A stretch of DNA of 64,000 bases, from assembly GCA_032173965.1 (NCBI GenBank), contig CM063292.1, positions 2,308,001 to 2,372,000 of the forward strand. Reading direction: 5' to 3'. This document shows positions 46,900 through 57,735 of this stretch, piece after piece. How positions within the stretch are numbered: the stretch's first letter is position 1; each line of letters opens with the position of its first letter. Position numbers and translations under genes: made by a program. This DNA comes from Sitta carolinensis. Taxonomy: Eukaryota > Chordata > Aves > Passeriformes > Sittidae. The notes beneath the pieces are model-generated. The model did not search any database and had not been told where the DNA came from. It saw nothing but the letters and a program-made list of their open reading frames with translations.

Positions 46900-48780
46900 G
46901 GGAGCCTGTCTGGGCTGGCATGGAGGCAGCTCCCAGCCTCAACCTGTCTGCTCCCAGCTGATGGCTCCTCAGATCTGCAAGGGATGGGAACTGCCAGCTG
47001 GGAATGGGGGGGATCTCCCCCCCTTCAAAAAAAAAAAAAAAAAAAAGAGAAAAGCTGGGGATGGCTGAGCATCCCCAGAGCTCGGCACCCAGCAGGGTTG
47101 GGCTGAGCTTCCAGAGGGGGATGCTGAGGTTTGGGGAGCCCTGTGCTGGGGTGGGGTGGAGGCAGGAGGTGGGGATGTCCCAGAGTGAGTTTACCAGGGC
47201 TTTGACCTGGCTCTTGAGGCACAAACATGTTCCTGAGCTGGCTGGTGCCTGGAGCAAGGAGTGGCAGGAGAGAGGGATGCTGGCCGTGTGGCCACCAAGA
47301 CCCCTCTGCGCTGTGCCCGTGGCTGGGGTGGGTCCCTGGGAGCTGTGCCAGGGCTCCTGGAAGGGCAGGTGTGGAAGCAGCACTGTCACCGTGCCCGCAG
47401 TGGGCTGGGGAGGGACTGGTGAAACTGCCTGTGGTGATCCTGTCGGAATGCCAGGGGAAACTGAGGCACGGCAGCCTGCCCACCCTCCTGCCAGCTCTCA
47501 CCCTGGGCTCCATCCTGTGCTGTAGCGTGGACAGGGTGCCACCAGGGCTGTCCTGCTCCCCTGGTGGCCCCAGGGCTCTGCTGGGGCTCACTCTCTGCCC
47601 GGGGTTCCCTCAGCTGAGCTGAGCTGTTTTGGGGTGCCAGGGCCCTGCTCACTCCAGTGCTGATGCTCCTGCACCCCAAACCTGCAGAGACCCCCCCAGA
47701 GGAGAGGGGAGGGGCTGGCATGGGGACACCAATGCTGAGCACTGGAGCCAGGCAGTGGGCACATCCCAGTTCCCTGCCTGGGGTGGAGGTTGGGGGGTGC
47801 CATGGTCCCCCAACCCATCTCCCATTGCATTCTGGAGGGGCTCTCAGCCCTGTGGGATTGCATCCCCCAAATTTCAGATTCTCACTCTGACATTGCCTTG
47901 GCAAGCACAAAACAGTGGCTCAGTGCCTTCTGCATGGGGTGCCCTCCAGGGGGGATGTGGGGGGCTGATGTGGGTGGCCAGGGAGGTTGTTTTTGTGGGG
48001 TGCCAGGCTGGGCACTGCCGTTCACCCCGCAGAATCAAAGGTGCAGTGTTTCCTGTTTGCCAAAGGACAAGTGGGCAGCTTTGCTTTGGAGGTGGCCTCA
48101 TCCTGCCCACTGGGACTGGGCTGGGAGCCACCAGGACCTGGTTTCTGGGGTCGTGTGGGGTCTCCAGGTGGGGAATGGCTGTGGGGTGGAGGTCACTGAG
48201 CCCTGGCCAGCTCGTGGCAGGGATGGAGGCGCTGGGCTGGACTCCTGTGGTTCCACGCTGGTGTCTCGGGGGGGTGAGGAGCTGTTGGTTTCTGTTCTTC
48301 CCTCCCACCCTCCTGTCATCCCTCCATCCTTCCCTCTGTCCATGACTCCCTCCCTCCATCCCTTTTCGGTTGTCCTCCCTGTTCAGGACGTTCCAGCCTC
48401 TCTGTCCCTGGCTCCCTGCCAGCCCTTTCCCACACTCCCTAATCCCGGGCTCCAGCCCTGGCTGCTGCTGCCCTGGGAGCAGCTGCTCGAACCTCCCCGA
48501 GCCAGGGAAACGAGACCTGGCCCTTGACCTCCCGGAGGGTCTGGGGGGTGGCAGGTTTGGCGTGGGGACAGCAGGGGTGTCCCCAAGTCCCCTGCTGTGT
48601 CAGCCCCCCTTGTGCAGGGCAGAGTGGGTGGATTTACCTTGGCAAGGAGTGCAGTGGGGAGCAGGGCAGCACCCCTGGGTGCTCACAGGTTCTCATGGGG
48701 TGTGGGGGGCCCCTCACACCCCTGTTCTGTGGGTATCTGGGGGGGGAGATCCCCCCCACCTCCTTCCCTGCCTCTTGCCT
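46900..48780. other. Intronic sequence; no gene seen
   Basis: GC-rich unique sequence with an A20-type run at 47,027. Frames overlap on both strands and have no supporting features. Confidence 0.4.
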
Positions 48781-48865
48781 GATCTGTTCAATCTGCTAAG
48801 CAGGGGAATAGTGCAGCCGCCATCTGTGAGCCTGCCAATAATGGGATTAACTCCTTCCCCTGGCC
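48780..48865. promoter_or_regulatory. Candidate conserved noncoding element
   Basis: A compact unique block with GTTCAATCTGC, GCCGCCATCTGTG (YY1-like) and CCAATAATGGGATTAACTCC. It lies in GC-rich intron sequence. Confidence 0.3.
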
Positions 48866-49479
48866 GGGCCGAGCCTGACGCTCTTTCTGGCACCCCCTTC
48901 CCGAGGTACCCCCTCCTCCCTCCAGCCTGCCAGGACATGCCTGTGCTGAGGTGCCAGGGCTGCCCGGGGACAGCCCCAGTTTGCCCTCATGCCAGATCTG
49001 AGCCATCGGCACGGACTCACCCCCTCCTGCCTCAGTTTCCCCTCTCTTTCCTCTGTGTCCCTCTGCCTCAGTGTCCCCCCTCCTGCCTGTTTTCCCCTCT
49101 TCTCATTCAGTATCGCCCATTCTGCCTCAGTTTCCCCTCCTGCCTAGCGGGGTGGATTCGGGGCAGTCCTAAGGAGCTCTGTGCCCCTGGCAGGGCAGGA
49201 GCCACCTCCCCTGCGTGGGAGTGGGAACACGGGCAGGGGAATCCCCCTGAGCTGTGCCTGAATCCCTGTGCGTTTGTGGGTCCCGGTTTTTGAGGCAGAG
49301 GAATGCAGGATGCGAGCCCACCCCCCGCGGGATGCTGCCCGGGGAGGGATGCAGGGATGCAGGATGCGAGCCCAGCCCCCCACCCCGGCATGGGGCAGAG
49401 GTGACACCGCACGTGGGGGGGGGTTCAAGGGACTCCCACCCCCAGCCCTGCAGCTTCAAGCTCTTGTGCCGGGGGCGGG

Positions 49480-50130
49480 ATGCCCCCGCTAATCCTCTTA
49501 GGCTGCGCCCCGGAGCAGCTGGCGAGGCTGGCCCGGCCGCTGCCCATCCTCCCTCCCAACAGGTGCCCCCCGGCCCCCTCCCGCGGGGCTGGGCGGGGGG
49601 CTCGGGGCTCCCCGCAGCAGGCAGCTCCCCCTTCCCCTTCCCCCGGGCCGGCCCGGGAGCGCTCATTAATTATCTAATCTTCCCTTTATGTTTAATTTAC
49701 AGCCCCGCGCGGCTCTGGCCATATGCTGCTTTTGTTGTGTCTGGCTCTTTGTTGTGGCAGGCAGCGGGGGCTGGCGAGACCCCCCCCCACACACACACAC
49801 ACCCCTACCCCCAGCCTTTGATCCCCCCCTCCCCTCCCAGCGCCACCCTCCAGCCACCCCCGCGGCACGGTGGCGAGCCCCGCCGAGGGGGTAAGTGCCT
49901 TTTTCTCGGTTATTAATTTCCCTGACCCCCCCAGCTCAGCACAGCCCCCACCCCCGGCAGTGCGGGGTGTGTGTGAGTGTGTGTGTGTGTGTGTGTGTCC
50001 CCCGCCTCTCGCCGCCGGCTCGGGATGTGATCGCGCGTGTGCGCGGCGCTGCCTCCTCCCGCTGCCGCCGCCGGGGTCACCGCACCGCCCGCGCCCCGCA
50101 CGCCCCGCACCGCGCCCCGCAGGTACGTGC
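49480..50130 (+). promoter_or_regulatory. CpG island with two strong donors; possible alternative promoter
   Basis: CpG-dense sequence carries donors GAGGGG then GTAAGT at 49,891 and CCGCAG then GTACGT at 50,122. An acceptor-like TTTAATTTACAG ends at 49,702. The upstream block CTCATTAATTATCTAATC followed by TTTATGTTTAATTTAC is AT-rich and enhancer-like. The arrangement fits one or two noncoding first exons of a + strand transcript. No convincing coding frame was found. Confidence 0.35.
49967..49999. repeat. (TG)n microsatellite inside CpG island
   Basis: About 16 TG units with one interruption, between two CpG-rich stretches. Confidence 0.9.
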
Positions 50131-50419
50131 AGGGCAGGCAGCTGCCTGTGCCCTCCCCTCGCCTTACCTGTGCCCCCCTCACCCACCGACCTACGCACCC
50201 TGGCTGTACCCTGCGTCCCATCCCATCCCGTCCCATCCCTGTACCGCCCACGTCTGTACCCCCTACCCCCCGGTCTGCACTTCCCTCATCTCTGCCTGTG
50301 CCCCCCCCTCACTCTTGTACCCCTCTGTCCCTGTCCTAAATGCCCCCACCCCCTTCCTGTATCCTCCCACCCCTCTTGTGCCCCCTCTATGCACTGCCTG
50401 TACCCCCACCCCCTGCCTG

Positions 50420-50530
50420 TGCCCCCCTCTCTGTAACCCCCCATCCCTGTACCCCCCATCCCTGTACCCCCCATCCCTGTACCCCCATCCCTGTACCCCC
50501 ATCCCTGTACCCCCCCCCCCCGTACTTCAT
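50420..50530. repeat. Short tandem repeat, 14-15 bp unit
   Basis: CCCATCCCTGTACCC-type units are repeated about six times and end in a C13 run. Translations are repetitive (HPCTPHPCTP or GYRDGG) and not genic. Confidence 0.9.
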
Positions 50531-50539
50531 TCCCATACC

Positions 50540-52795
50540 CCCCTGTCCAGCCTTGAGGTGGGCACCCCACCAGCATTCCTGGGAGTTTATCCCTGTATAT
50601 TTAACCTGTATACCTTTATCCCTGTATATCCCTGTTTGTTTAACCCTGTACCCCCCTGACTTGTTGCGTGTCCCCCCCCCAGTTTTGCTGGGTGTGTTTG
50701 TGGGTGGGGGCACAGTGGGGGATCTCTGTGGCCCCCTTACCTGTGGCAGGTTCTTGTGGGGGGGCTTTGTGGAACTTGCTGAAAACTTTGTGTGGTGCTG
50801 CCAGGTGCCTTCTGCACTTCACATTTTTTCTGTGTGGTTTTTTTTTTGGGTTTTTTTTTAAGTAGTAAAGTGGGTTTTCTGCACCCCAGCAGGCCTATAC
50901 ACAGTTGTAATGGGGTGCATGGGGGCACCCCGACCCAGGGACTTCAGCACATGTGCCCACCTGTGGGGGGTTCAGGTCTGGCTCCCAGGGGGCAGTAGGC
51001 AAAGGGTTTGGGGTGCTTGACAGCACGGGTGATGGGGGACACCCCTGGTGCTCTGCTGGGGTGCTGAGCTGGGGTTTGTCCCCCCAGTGAGAGATGCTGG
51101 TGACCTGTGGGGTGGCCCACCTGGGCTCTGCCAGTCCCGGTGTGGGCAGGGGCTGCCCAAACCCTCACCCCAGAGCTCGGGGCAGGGCACAGGGGGGCTG
51201 TACTCGTGCTGTCTGTCCGTCTGTCCGCACCTCCTGCAGCTGCTGCTGCCAGCCCAGGGTGAGGAGGGCGGCTGCCCACGCCGTGGGGGGGTGGGTGCCA
51301 AGCTGCCAGCCTGCCTTGGCCAGAGGATCCGTGTGCCAGGCCAAGAGCTGGGCTTGGCAGCGGTGTAAGGTCACCGTGACCGCCAGCGAGGCGGCCCTGC
51401 CAGGGCCTGCTGGCTCCAGCGTGCCAGGAGCCACGAGGTGGTGGCAGGAGCTGGGCCTGGGGTCACTGAGCTACCCACCGGGTGAACAAATCTCCTGTCA
51501 TGGGCACAGGAGGCAGCTGGCTCTGCAGGCATCCTGCTGCCCGCATTCCGGGGTCTCTGTTGGACAAGGGACTCTTTGTCCCCAAGGGGGGGCAGCGGCT
51601 TGGGGAATCCATGTCCTAAAGGGGGGATGTGGCAACAGGGGACTGCTGGCATGGGTGATGACACTGGCTGTCCTGGCAGCAGAGAGGGAAACACCACCAG
51701 CACTCCTCGTCCTTGCTTGTGGGGCTGGCTGTCCCCACGGAGCCCCCCGTGCCATCAGGCTGACCAGACTGGCCCTTTTCGGTGTTGTTTTCTGCCCACC
51801 AGGTGTGGGGAGCTGAGGAGGGGTCATGCCACCATGCCAGGTGGCCAGTGCTGCCATCTGGCCGTGCTTGTCCCCGTACAAAGCCCCAGCCCCAGGCCGG
51901 GGTGCCTTCCCAAGTAAGTCACCGCAGCTCCGTGTCACGGCTGGTTCACGCTGCATGTGCCAAGGAGCCACAACCCAAGGCTGGGGTCCCCCCATGGCAG
52001 CCCACCCCCTCCCTGCCCGTGCCCCGCCATCCCTGCCAGCTGGGGAAACTGAGGCAGTGGGGCAGGAGGCAGCTTGCCCGAGGGACCCAGTGCCAGGGCT
52101 GGGGAGGGCAAACAGGATTCTTGGCACGGGCCGGCAGTGCCGCGCTCTGCCTGCGGGCGAGGGCTGCTCTTTGCTGGGCGGGCAGTTTTGCTGCCGTTTG
52201 CACCCAGCGCCGTCTCTCCTGTGCCTCTGTCCCCACAGGTGACACCCCCTCACGTGGCGCTGCTGAACGGGGCACTCGTTGCCCCCGGGGGTGGCCGGTG
52301 CCCGGCGCTGTGTGTGGCGGAGCTGGCACGGAGAGCAGCTCGGTCTTGGCCCCCTGCCCGCTGCCGTGCCCTTTTCCAGAGGCAGCTGCCTGTGGGCATG
52401 GCTTGGCAGCTGTCCCTCCTGCGGGCTGGGCCGGGGCAGGACCCTGCTCCCCCGAGCCACCGGGTCACCTCCGGGCAGGGTTGCAACACGTGGGACCACC
52501 GCTGTCAGGAGTTTGCCGTTCTCAGCTTTTTTTCTCCCAGGTTTCTGTGCCAGCTCCATCCATAAAGCAGAGGGAGGGGATGAGCAAGGAGCCGGTTCTC
52601 CCCAAAAAGTCCCTCTGGAGAGGCGCCCAGTGGCGTCACCCCTTGTAGAAGCGATGTGTCAGCTCTGAAAGCCCCTGATTTTCCACCTTGGAGCTGTGTG
52701 CCGTTCTGCCTCTGTTTCCTGGGCGCATGGGAGCCCTCAGGGTGGTGACATTCCCCGGTCCGTGCTCGGTGCCGTGCATCCCTCCCCTCCCAGCT
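50540..52795. other. Intronic sequence with two weak exon candidates
   Basis: At 51,803-51,913 a very good acceptor (TTTTCTGCCCACCAG) and a donor (CCCAA then GTAAGT) bound a 37-codon phase-0 frame of unremarkable composition. At 52,239 another very good acceptor (CTCTGTCCCCACAG) opens a frame containing LLNGALVAPGG but has no good donor. Neither is strong enough to call as a gene part. Confidence 0.25.
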
Positions 52796-52799
52796 CGCT

Positions 52800-52875
52800 T
52801 GCCAGCTAATGGCGCGGCTTATTCCTATGGCTTTTTAAGTGCTTAATGGCGCGCGGGGCTAATGATGCAGCTCCC
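52800..52875. promoter_or_regulatory. Candidate conserved noncoding element
   Basis: GCTAATGGCGCGGC, CTTAATGGCGCGCG (a repeated TAATGGCGCG core) and GGGCTAATGATGC form a compact motif cluster. The repeated core is unusual because it joins a homeobox-like and an E2F-like site. Confidence 0.3.
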
Positions 52876-53034
52876 TCTGTTCCTGCCGCCGGGATGGATG
52901 GATGGTGTCGGATGGCGCTGCCCGAACCTCCGGGAACGGGGACAGGGACCAGGAGGGGCCCAGCCGGTGCCCCGTGGAGCTGGGGTTGGGAGCGGGCGTC
53001 CGCCTGCCTCTCCTCCCTCCCCTGCGGGGCTGCT

Positions 53035-53140
53035 CGGAGCAGTAATGTCACCATAAACGATATTTATCACGAGGTGATAAAAATCTATTTCCAGCGACCT
53101 CTTGGAAATGGCCCTCATAAAACCCGGCAGCAGACGGAGG
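53035..53140. promoter_or_regulatory. Candidate conserved noncoding element
   Basis: Unique AT-rich sequence with CCATAAACGATATTTATCACG, GAGGTGATAAAAATC and CCTCATAAAACCC. It is flanked by GC-rich DNA. Confidence 0.35.
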
Positions 53141-53293
53141 CAGGAGGCAGACAGCGGGGAGGGGGCACGGGCAGGGAAATGGCTGTAATCAGCCACGGAG
53201 CAGAGGCTGGATCTGCCGGGGAGCCGGCCCTGCCATTCCCGACCCCGGGAAATTGATGGCAGCCGGCGAGGCCAGAGGGCTGCCCGGGCACAG

Positions 53294-53355
53294 CTGGGAG
53301 GATGCTCGAGCATCCCAGGGCTTGAGCATCCTGGGATGCAGCATCCAGGCTGTGA
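53294..53355. repeat. Palindrome cluster
   Basis: GGATGCTCGAGCATCC (53,300-53,315) is a perfect 16-bp palindrome. GCATCC-TG-GGATGC follows at about 53,327, and related GAGCATC copies surround it. Confidence 0.85.
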
Positions 53356-54154
53356 AGGGAGGGCTTAGAGGGGATTTTGTCCTGAGTGAACAGGAAGGGG
53401 GGTGTTTTGTCCATCCTGGGGCATTCCCAAAGTGACATTGGCAGGATCCTGGGCTGCAGCTGTGTCTTGGAGCAGCAGACTGGGATGGGATGCTGGGCTA
53501 GCAGCTTTCCTCCAGTGTTCCCAGCCACAGGGATGACCCCCTCCACTGTCAGGCACTGCTGGATCACCCCAGTGCCCCCTGTATCCCTGCTGGGGGGCCA
53601 GCATCAGTCCCAGAGCCACCCCCAGCTCCATCCCTTCAGTGCCGACTGCCAGGTGCTGATTCAGCATCCCAGCACTAATTACTGAGCCCAGGGTGGATCC
53701 TGGCAGTAAATTCTCCATCAGGAGTGGGCTGGGTGGTGGAAAACTTCCCTGGCTCCTTTCCCTGCTGACCTGAGCAGGGACTTGTGATCCCGTGTAATTC
53801 ATTGGGGTGCTGAGCTGGCAGGAGGTGTCTCATCCTCCCCCAGCCCCCCCAGGAATCCCTCCTCCCTGCAGAGGTCGTTCCTGGCTGTGTGATGCTCAGC
53901 CCAGCTTTGTCCCCACTAGCACTAGGGACGGCCTGGGTGACCCCATGTCCCTGCTGCCCCCCCGGGTGCTGCTGCTGGTTCAGGGCAATCTGGGGTCCTC
54001 GCCAGCCTGGGGGGACTGAGGACACCTGAGCAACCTTTTTAGGGCTGGGGAGGTGGGATTTGCTCCGAAAAATGGGGACAGAGCAGGACCCCTCCTTGTT
54101 GTCCCCTGGGGGAGGAGACTGTGAGGGAAAACAGCTCCCAGCTGCAGGGTCTAA

Positions 54155-54210
54155 TCTGCTGCCCTGATGAAGAGACATTAATCACTTAAAGTAATTAACC
54201 AGGTGGGGCA
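54155..54210. promoter_or_regulatory. Candidate conserved noncoding element
   Basis: ACATTAATCACTTAAAGTAA and TAATTAACCAGG form a dense NK-like and homeobox-like motif block, followed by a C17 run at about 54,220. Confidence 0.27.
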
Positions 54211-54543
54211 TTGGCTGTCCCCCCCCCCCCCCCCCATGCTCCTGGGTCTCCCCTGCCTGGGGTGGCTGCCTTAGGGGGGGACACAGGCTGGTGAGGTGGG
54301 GGCTGGCTGAGCCTGCAGCTCCCAGCCGTGGATCCTCACAGGGCTGCGCCAGGAGGGGACAGCAAGGACGATGGGGCCATCCAGGAGGATGGGAACATGA
54401 TGTGCAGAGCCTCAGGGGACCGTGGTGCCGCTCAGGGACTCGATGGCACGGCGGGGCTCTGCGCCCTCCTGGCCCGGGGTGCGCGGTGACACGGCGGGGT
54501 GTGTGTGGCAGGTATTATCCGGCATTAAAGTTTCCCCTTGCAG

Positions 54544-54589
54544 ATGGTTCACGTTTAATCTGCGGCTTAAGGCAGCGCCGGACCTGGCG
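54544..54589 (+). CDS. Candidate 46-bp exon
   Basis: Acceptor TTTCCCCTTGCAG ends at 54,543 and donor GTAAGT begins at 54,590. The open frame reads WFTFNLRLKAAPDLA, with one base carried over at the 5' side and phase 0 at the 3' end. Both splice sites are strong. The surrounding AT-rich sequence (ATTATCCGGCATTAAAG) could instead make this a noncoding element or an untranslated exon. Confidence 0.3.
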
Positions 54590-54599
54590 GTAAGTCCGT

Positions 54600-55860
54600 C
54601 TTTAGATGGCAGGCGGGAGCCGGGAACGGGCGCTAAGCTGCCCGCGGGATGGGGAAGGGGGACACGGCGGATTGAGGGACGCGGATCGGGGCTTTAATGC
54701 CACCGTGCCGCCAGCTGATCGCCCAGCCGGAGCTGGGATTGCCGTGATGTGCCCCCCGCTCCCCAAGAGCGATGGGGACCCCCAGATGTGTCCTCTCACC
54801 CAGCAGAGCTTTGCATTGCATTGACCTGGCTGCTCCTCCCTGCCTCAGTTTACCCCTCGTGAGCACGTGTGGGAATGTCCCGAAAACATGAGCCGCTGTG
54901 GGGTGGGTGGGGTTTTCCGGCGTGAAAAGCCCCTTGTGGCACGCTCCGGTTCCCGTGGCCGGTATTTAGGGTGGCGGGGAGGGGACACTGGTCACAGACT
55001 GCCCGGCAGCTCTGGAGCTGGAGGTGGGTGAGCTGTGCTGGGCTGCGGTGTCCCTGAGATGGGCATGGGGAGCAGGGGCTGAGCAGCTGCACATCCTGTG
55101 GGATCTCAGCAGGATTTGGGTGGCAGACACCAAGCTGCATCCCTCCCAACCCAGCTTTGGGCCCCGTGGTCCCGGGGGGACCTAGAGCCAGGGCTGGGGT
55201 GTGGTGACGAGGGAGGTGGGAGCTGCAGGGACATCTGAGGCCAGGGAGTGACTGCCCCAGGCAGGGCAGTTTGTCTCAGTGTGGAACGGCAGCACTGCAG
55301 CTGATAACTCTGGAGTCTAACGATGGCAGCGAGGGCGCTGGGCTGCACAACCTTGAGGAAATCCTTGTGGATTTGAAAGGGCTGATTGTTCCCTGCAGGG
55401 CCGGGACCAGGAGTGGCAGCGCTGCTGCCAGCCCTGCTGTCCGTGCACGGGCGGGCTGCTCACATCCTCCTCTGCCTCAGTTTCCCTGCCTCGAAAGGAG
55501 GCTGAAGGGAACGTTCCCCAGCCTGGCAGGGAGTGGCCAGCACGAGCTGGAAATGTGTGTCCCCAGGGTGGGACAGGGACCGAGCAGGATGCGGGTCCCA
55601 TCCTGCCCGGCCAGCCTGGTGCCGGGGTGCTGGAAGGATGAGCATGAGCGGGGAATTTCGTGTTGATGTGGAGCGTTGTGGAGCACAGCACTGCCCGGGC
55701 ATGGGGCGGAGGTGCTGACATCCCCACCAGCCACGGCTCTTCCCACAGCCTGGAGAAACTGAGGCACGGGAGGTGACACAGCACGGCCAGGACTGCCGGA
55801 GCACCGAGCAGAGCCCCAGAGGAGCTCGAGGAAAAGCCGGGAGCGGGCGGCTGCGTGCCC
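54600..55860. other. Intronic sequence; no gene seen
   Basis: GC-rich unique sequence. Overlapping frames on both strands lack support. Confidence 0.4.
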
Positions 55861-55864
55861 CCCG

Positions 55865-56065
55865 CCTCCCCCTCCATCACCTCCCTGTTCGCTGGCGAAC
55901 AAATGTCTGTTCTTTCAAAAAAAAGAAGTGACAGGGGTCGGCGCAGCGCTTTCCACATGACCTGCCCGGGAACAGAGGACGTCTTTGTTAATCCAGCGAG
56001 CTGTCAGTTCAGCCTCTTCACAAAAGGCATAAACCACTTATTGCTGCTCTCACCCCTGACCCCGG
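55865..56065. promoter_or_regulatory. Candidate conserved noncoding element
   Basis: About 200 bp of unique balanced sequence containing TTCGCTGGCGAAC (a palindromic core), GTCTTTGTTAATCC (SOX-like and homeobox-like) and GGCATAAACCACTTATTGC (RUNX-like ACCAC). It is enhancer-like and lies next to a CA repeat. Confidence 0.37.
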
Positions 56066-56207
56066 ATCCGCCTGCGCGCCCTCCATTGTGCCGTCTCGAG
56101 GAAGCTGGCAAACAATTTCGGCTCCGGCTCCCCCTCCCCGCCGGCGGCTACACGCGGGGGCCGCCGCTTGCCCCGCCGGCGTGGGGAGCCGCTGCGGGGG
56201 ACCCCCC

Positions 56208-56217
56208 TACACACACA

Positions 56218-56252
<35 letters not shown>

Positions 56253-56253
56253 G
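56208..56253. repeat. (CA)n microsatellite
   Basis: About 22 CA units with one TA interruption. Confidence 0.95.
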
Positions 56254-56719
56254 GCACCTCCCCCGGCCGCATCTGCGCCTCGCCTGGCAGCTGCTGCGAG
56301 AGGATGGGGGCTGCCACAAAGGGAGAACCTCCCTCCCTCCAGCCGTGCCTCCCTCCCGGGGCTGCCGGAGCAGCTGGCCGGAGCCCCACGGGCTGCGGAG
56401 AGGGGGTGCTGGGTGCTGCTCCCCGTGGCCCCCTGGCCGAAACCCCTTAATGAGAGGGGACAAAAGCTCCTTAAGGGTCCCCGGCTGGGACGGGCTGGGA
56501 CGGCGGCTTTAGCCAAAGCCGCTTATGGCCCGGCACAAAGCCGCCGGGAACAGCCCAGCTCCTCGGGGCTGGCGTGGATGGGGTGATGGTTGTGCTGCTC
56601 CGCCAGCCTCAGGGTGCCCGGGGGGTCACACGGGGTGACAACAGGGGGAGGGGTCTGAACACGTGCCGCTCACCCTGTCCCCTTGCGCCCAGCGCCCGGA
56701 CCCCGCGGCGGGGCCGGTG

Positions 56720-56815
56720 TGCGCTGGAGCAATTAGATGCAGTCACTTTGGGGCTATATATAACCCAAATTGCTGCCTGCAGCTCGTTAGCTGCTGTCAG
56801 AGCCGCTGCGGCCGC
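56720..56815. promoter_or_regulatory. Element with TATA-like sequence
   Basis: GAGCAATTAGATGCAG, then GGGGCTATATATAACCC (a near-perfect inverted repeat with a TATA-like core), then CAAATTGCTGCC. It could be an enhancer or a tissue-specific core promoter in CpG-moderate DNA. Confidence 0.3.
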
Positions 56816-57575
56816 GGCGCTGAGGTGGTGTCGCCGGGGGAGGCTGCAGGGTGACGCAGGGACCCGCTGCTCCCTGGGGAGGGGGCATGAGGAGGGGCTG
56901 CGGTCGTGCTGAGGTGGCCACCGGCTCAGACCCTCGCTGGGGTTGGGGTCCTGGGGGTGTGTGCGTCACCCCTTGTGTGAAGGGTAGCTGCAGTGACACG
57001 CGGGGGTCACAGGCAGGCCTGTCCCCCTGCCCGCTGTTCCAAGGGCTTGTGGCCCGGCCTGGGGGAGTGTGCTGGGATCCCTTGCCCGTGCCAGTAGTGT
57101 TTCCAGCCTCGCCTGCCCTCGTGGCATCCGGCCTGACCACAGTCTCCTGCCCCTTCCAGCCGTGCCAGTTCCCGCCGGGGCTCTCGGCACGTCGGCACAC
57201 ACCGGCCCCCGCGCCGGCGAGGAGCGCGGCACCTCGGGCTGTCTGGGGGCAGCTGCGAGATGAGTGCGAACATATTGTGTGGGCTCCTGGAGCAGGCGTC
57301 ACGGTGTCGCTGCTGGAGAGCGAGCGGGAACCGCAGCCCTGCCGTGACAAACGGCTCTGGCACAGCCGCAGCCGTGCCCACGCGGGCGCCGCCGCTGCAC
57401 CGGGACACGGAGCAGGGATCCGGGTGGGCAGTGATGCTCATGGGCAGACCCTCGGTGTCACCTGCCACCGCTGAGACCCATCCCTCCAGCTGTATGAATT
57501 TCCTGGGGGGGTCACATCCCCATCTTGGGAAGGGTTAACGGTGCTGTATCTCAGCCTGGAGCCTTTAGTTTCTTT

Positions 57576-57577
<2 letters not shown>

Positions 57578-57611
<34 letters not shown>

Positions 57612-57635
57612 CTTTTTTTTTTTTTCTTTTCCCCT
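57578..57635. repeat. T-rich homopolymer tract
   Basis: T33 interrupted by single C, then T13 and T4 with C. Low complexity. Confidence 0.95.
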
Positions 57636-57735
57636 TCCCCTGTTTAATGAGGAGTTAGCACAGCTGTAATTGTAGGTTCCAACTTTCTGCCAGCAAACAC
57701 GGATGAGAAACTTTAAATACAGTAGCATGCACGGA
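57636..57735. promoter_or_regulatory. Candidate conserved noncoding element
   Basis: GTTTAATGAGGAGTTAGC, GCTGTAATTGTAGG and ACTTTAAATACAGTAGC in unique sequence directly after the T tract. Confidence 0.27.

Noticed and set aside
52239..52565. Frame after an excellent acceptor containing LLNGALVAPGG
   Set aside because: It recalled, from memory only, a short phrase near the N-terminus of GSE1, but the match is a few residues, no good donor follows and the rest does not resemble that protein.
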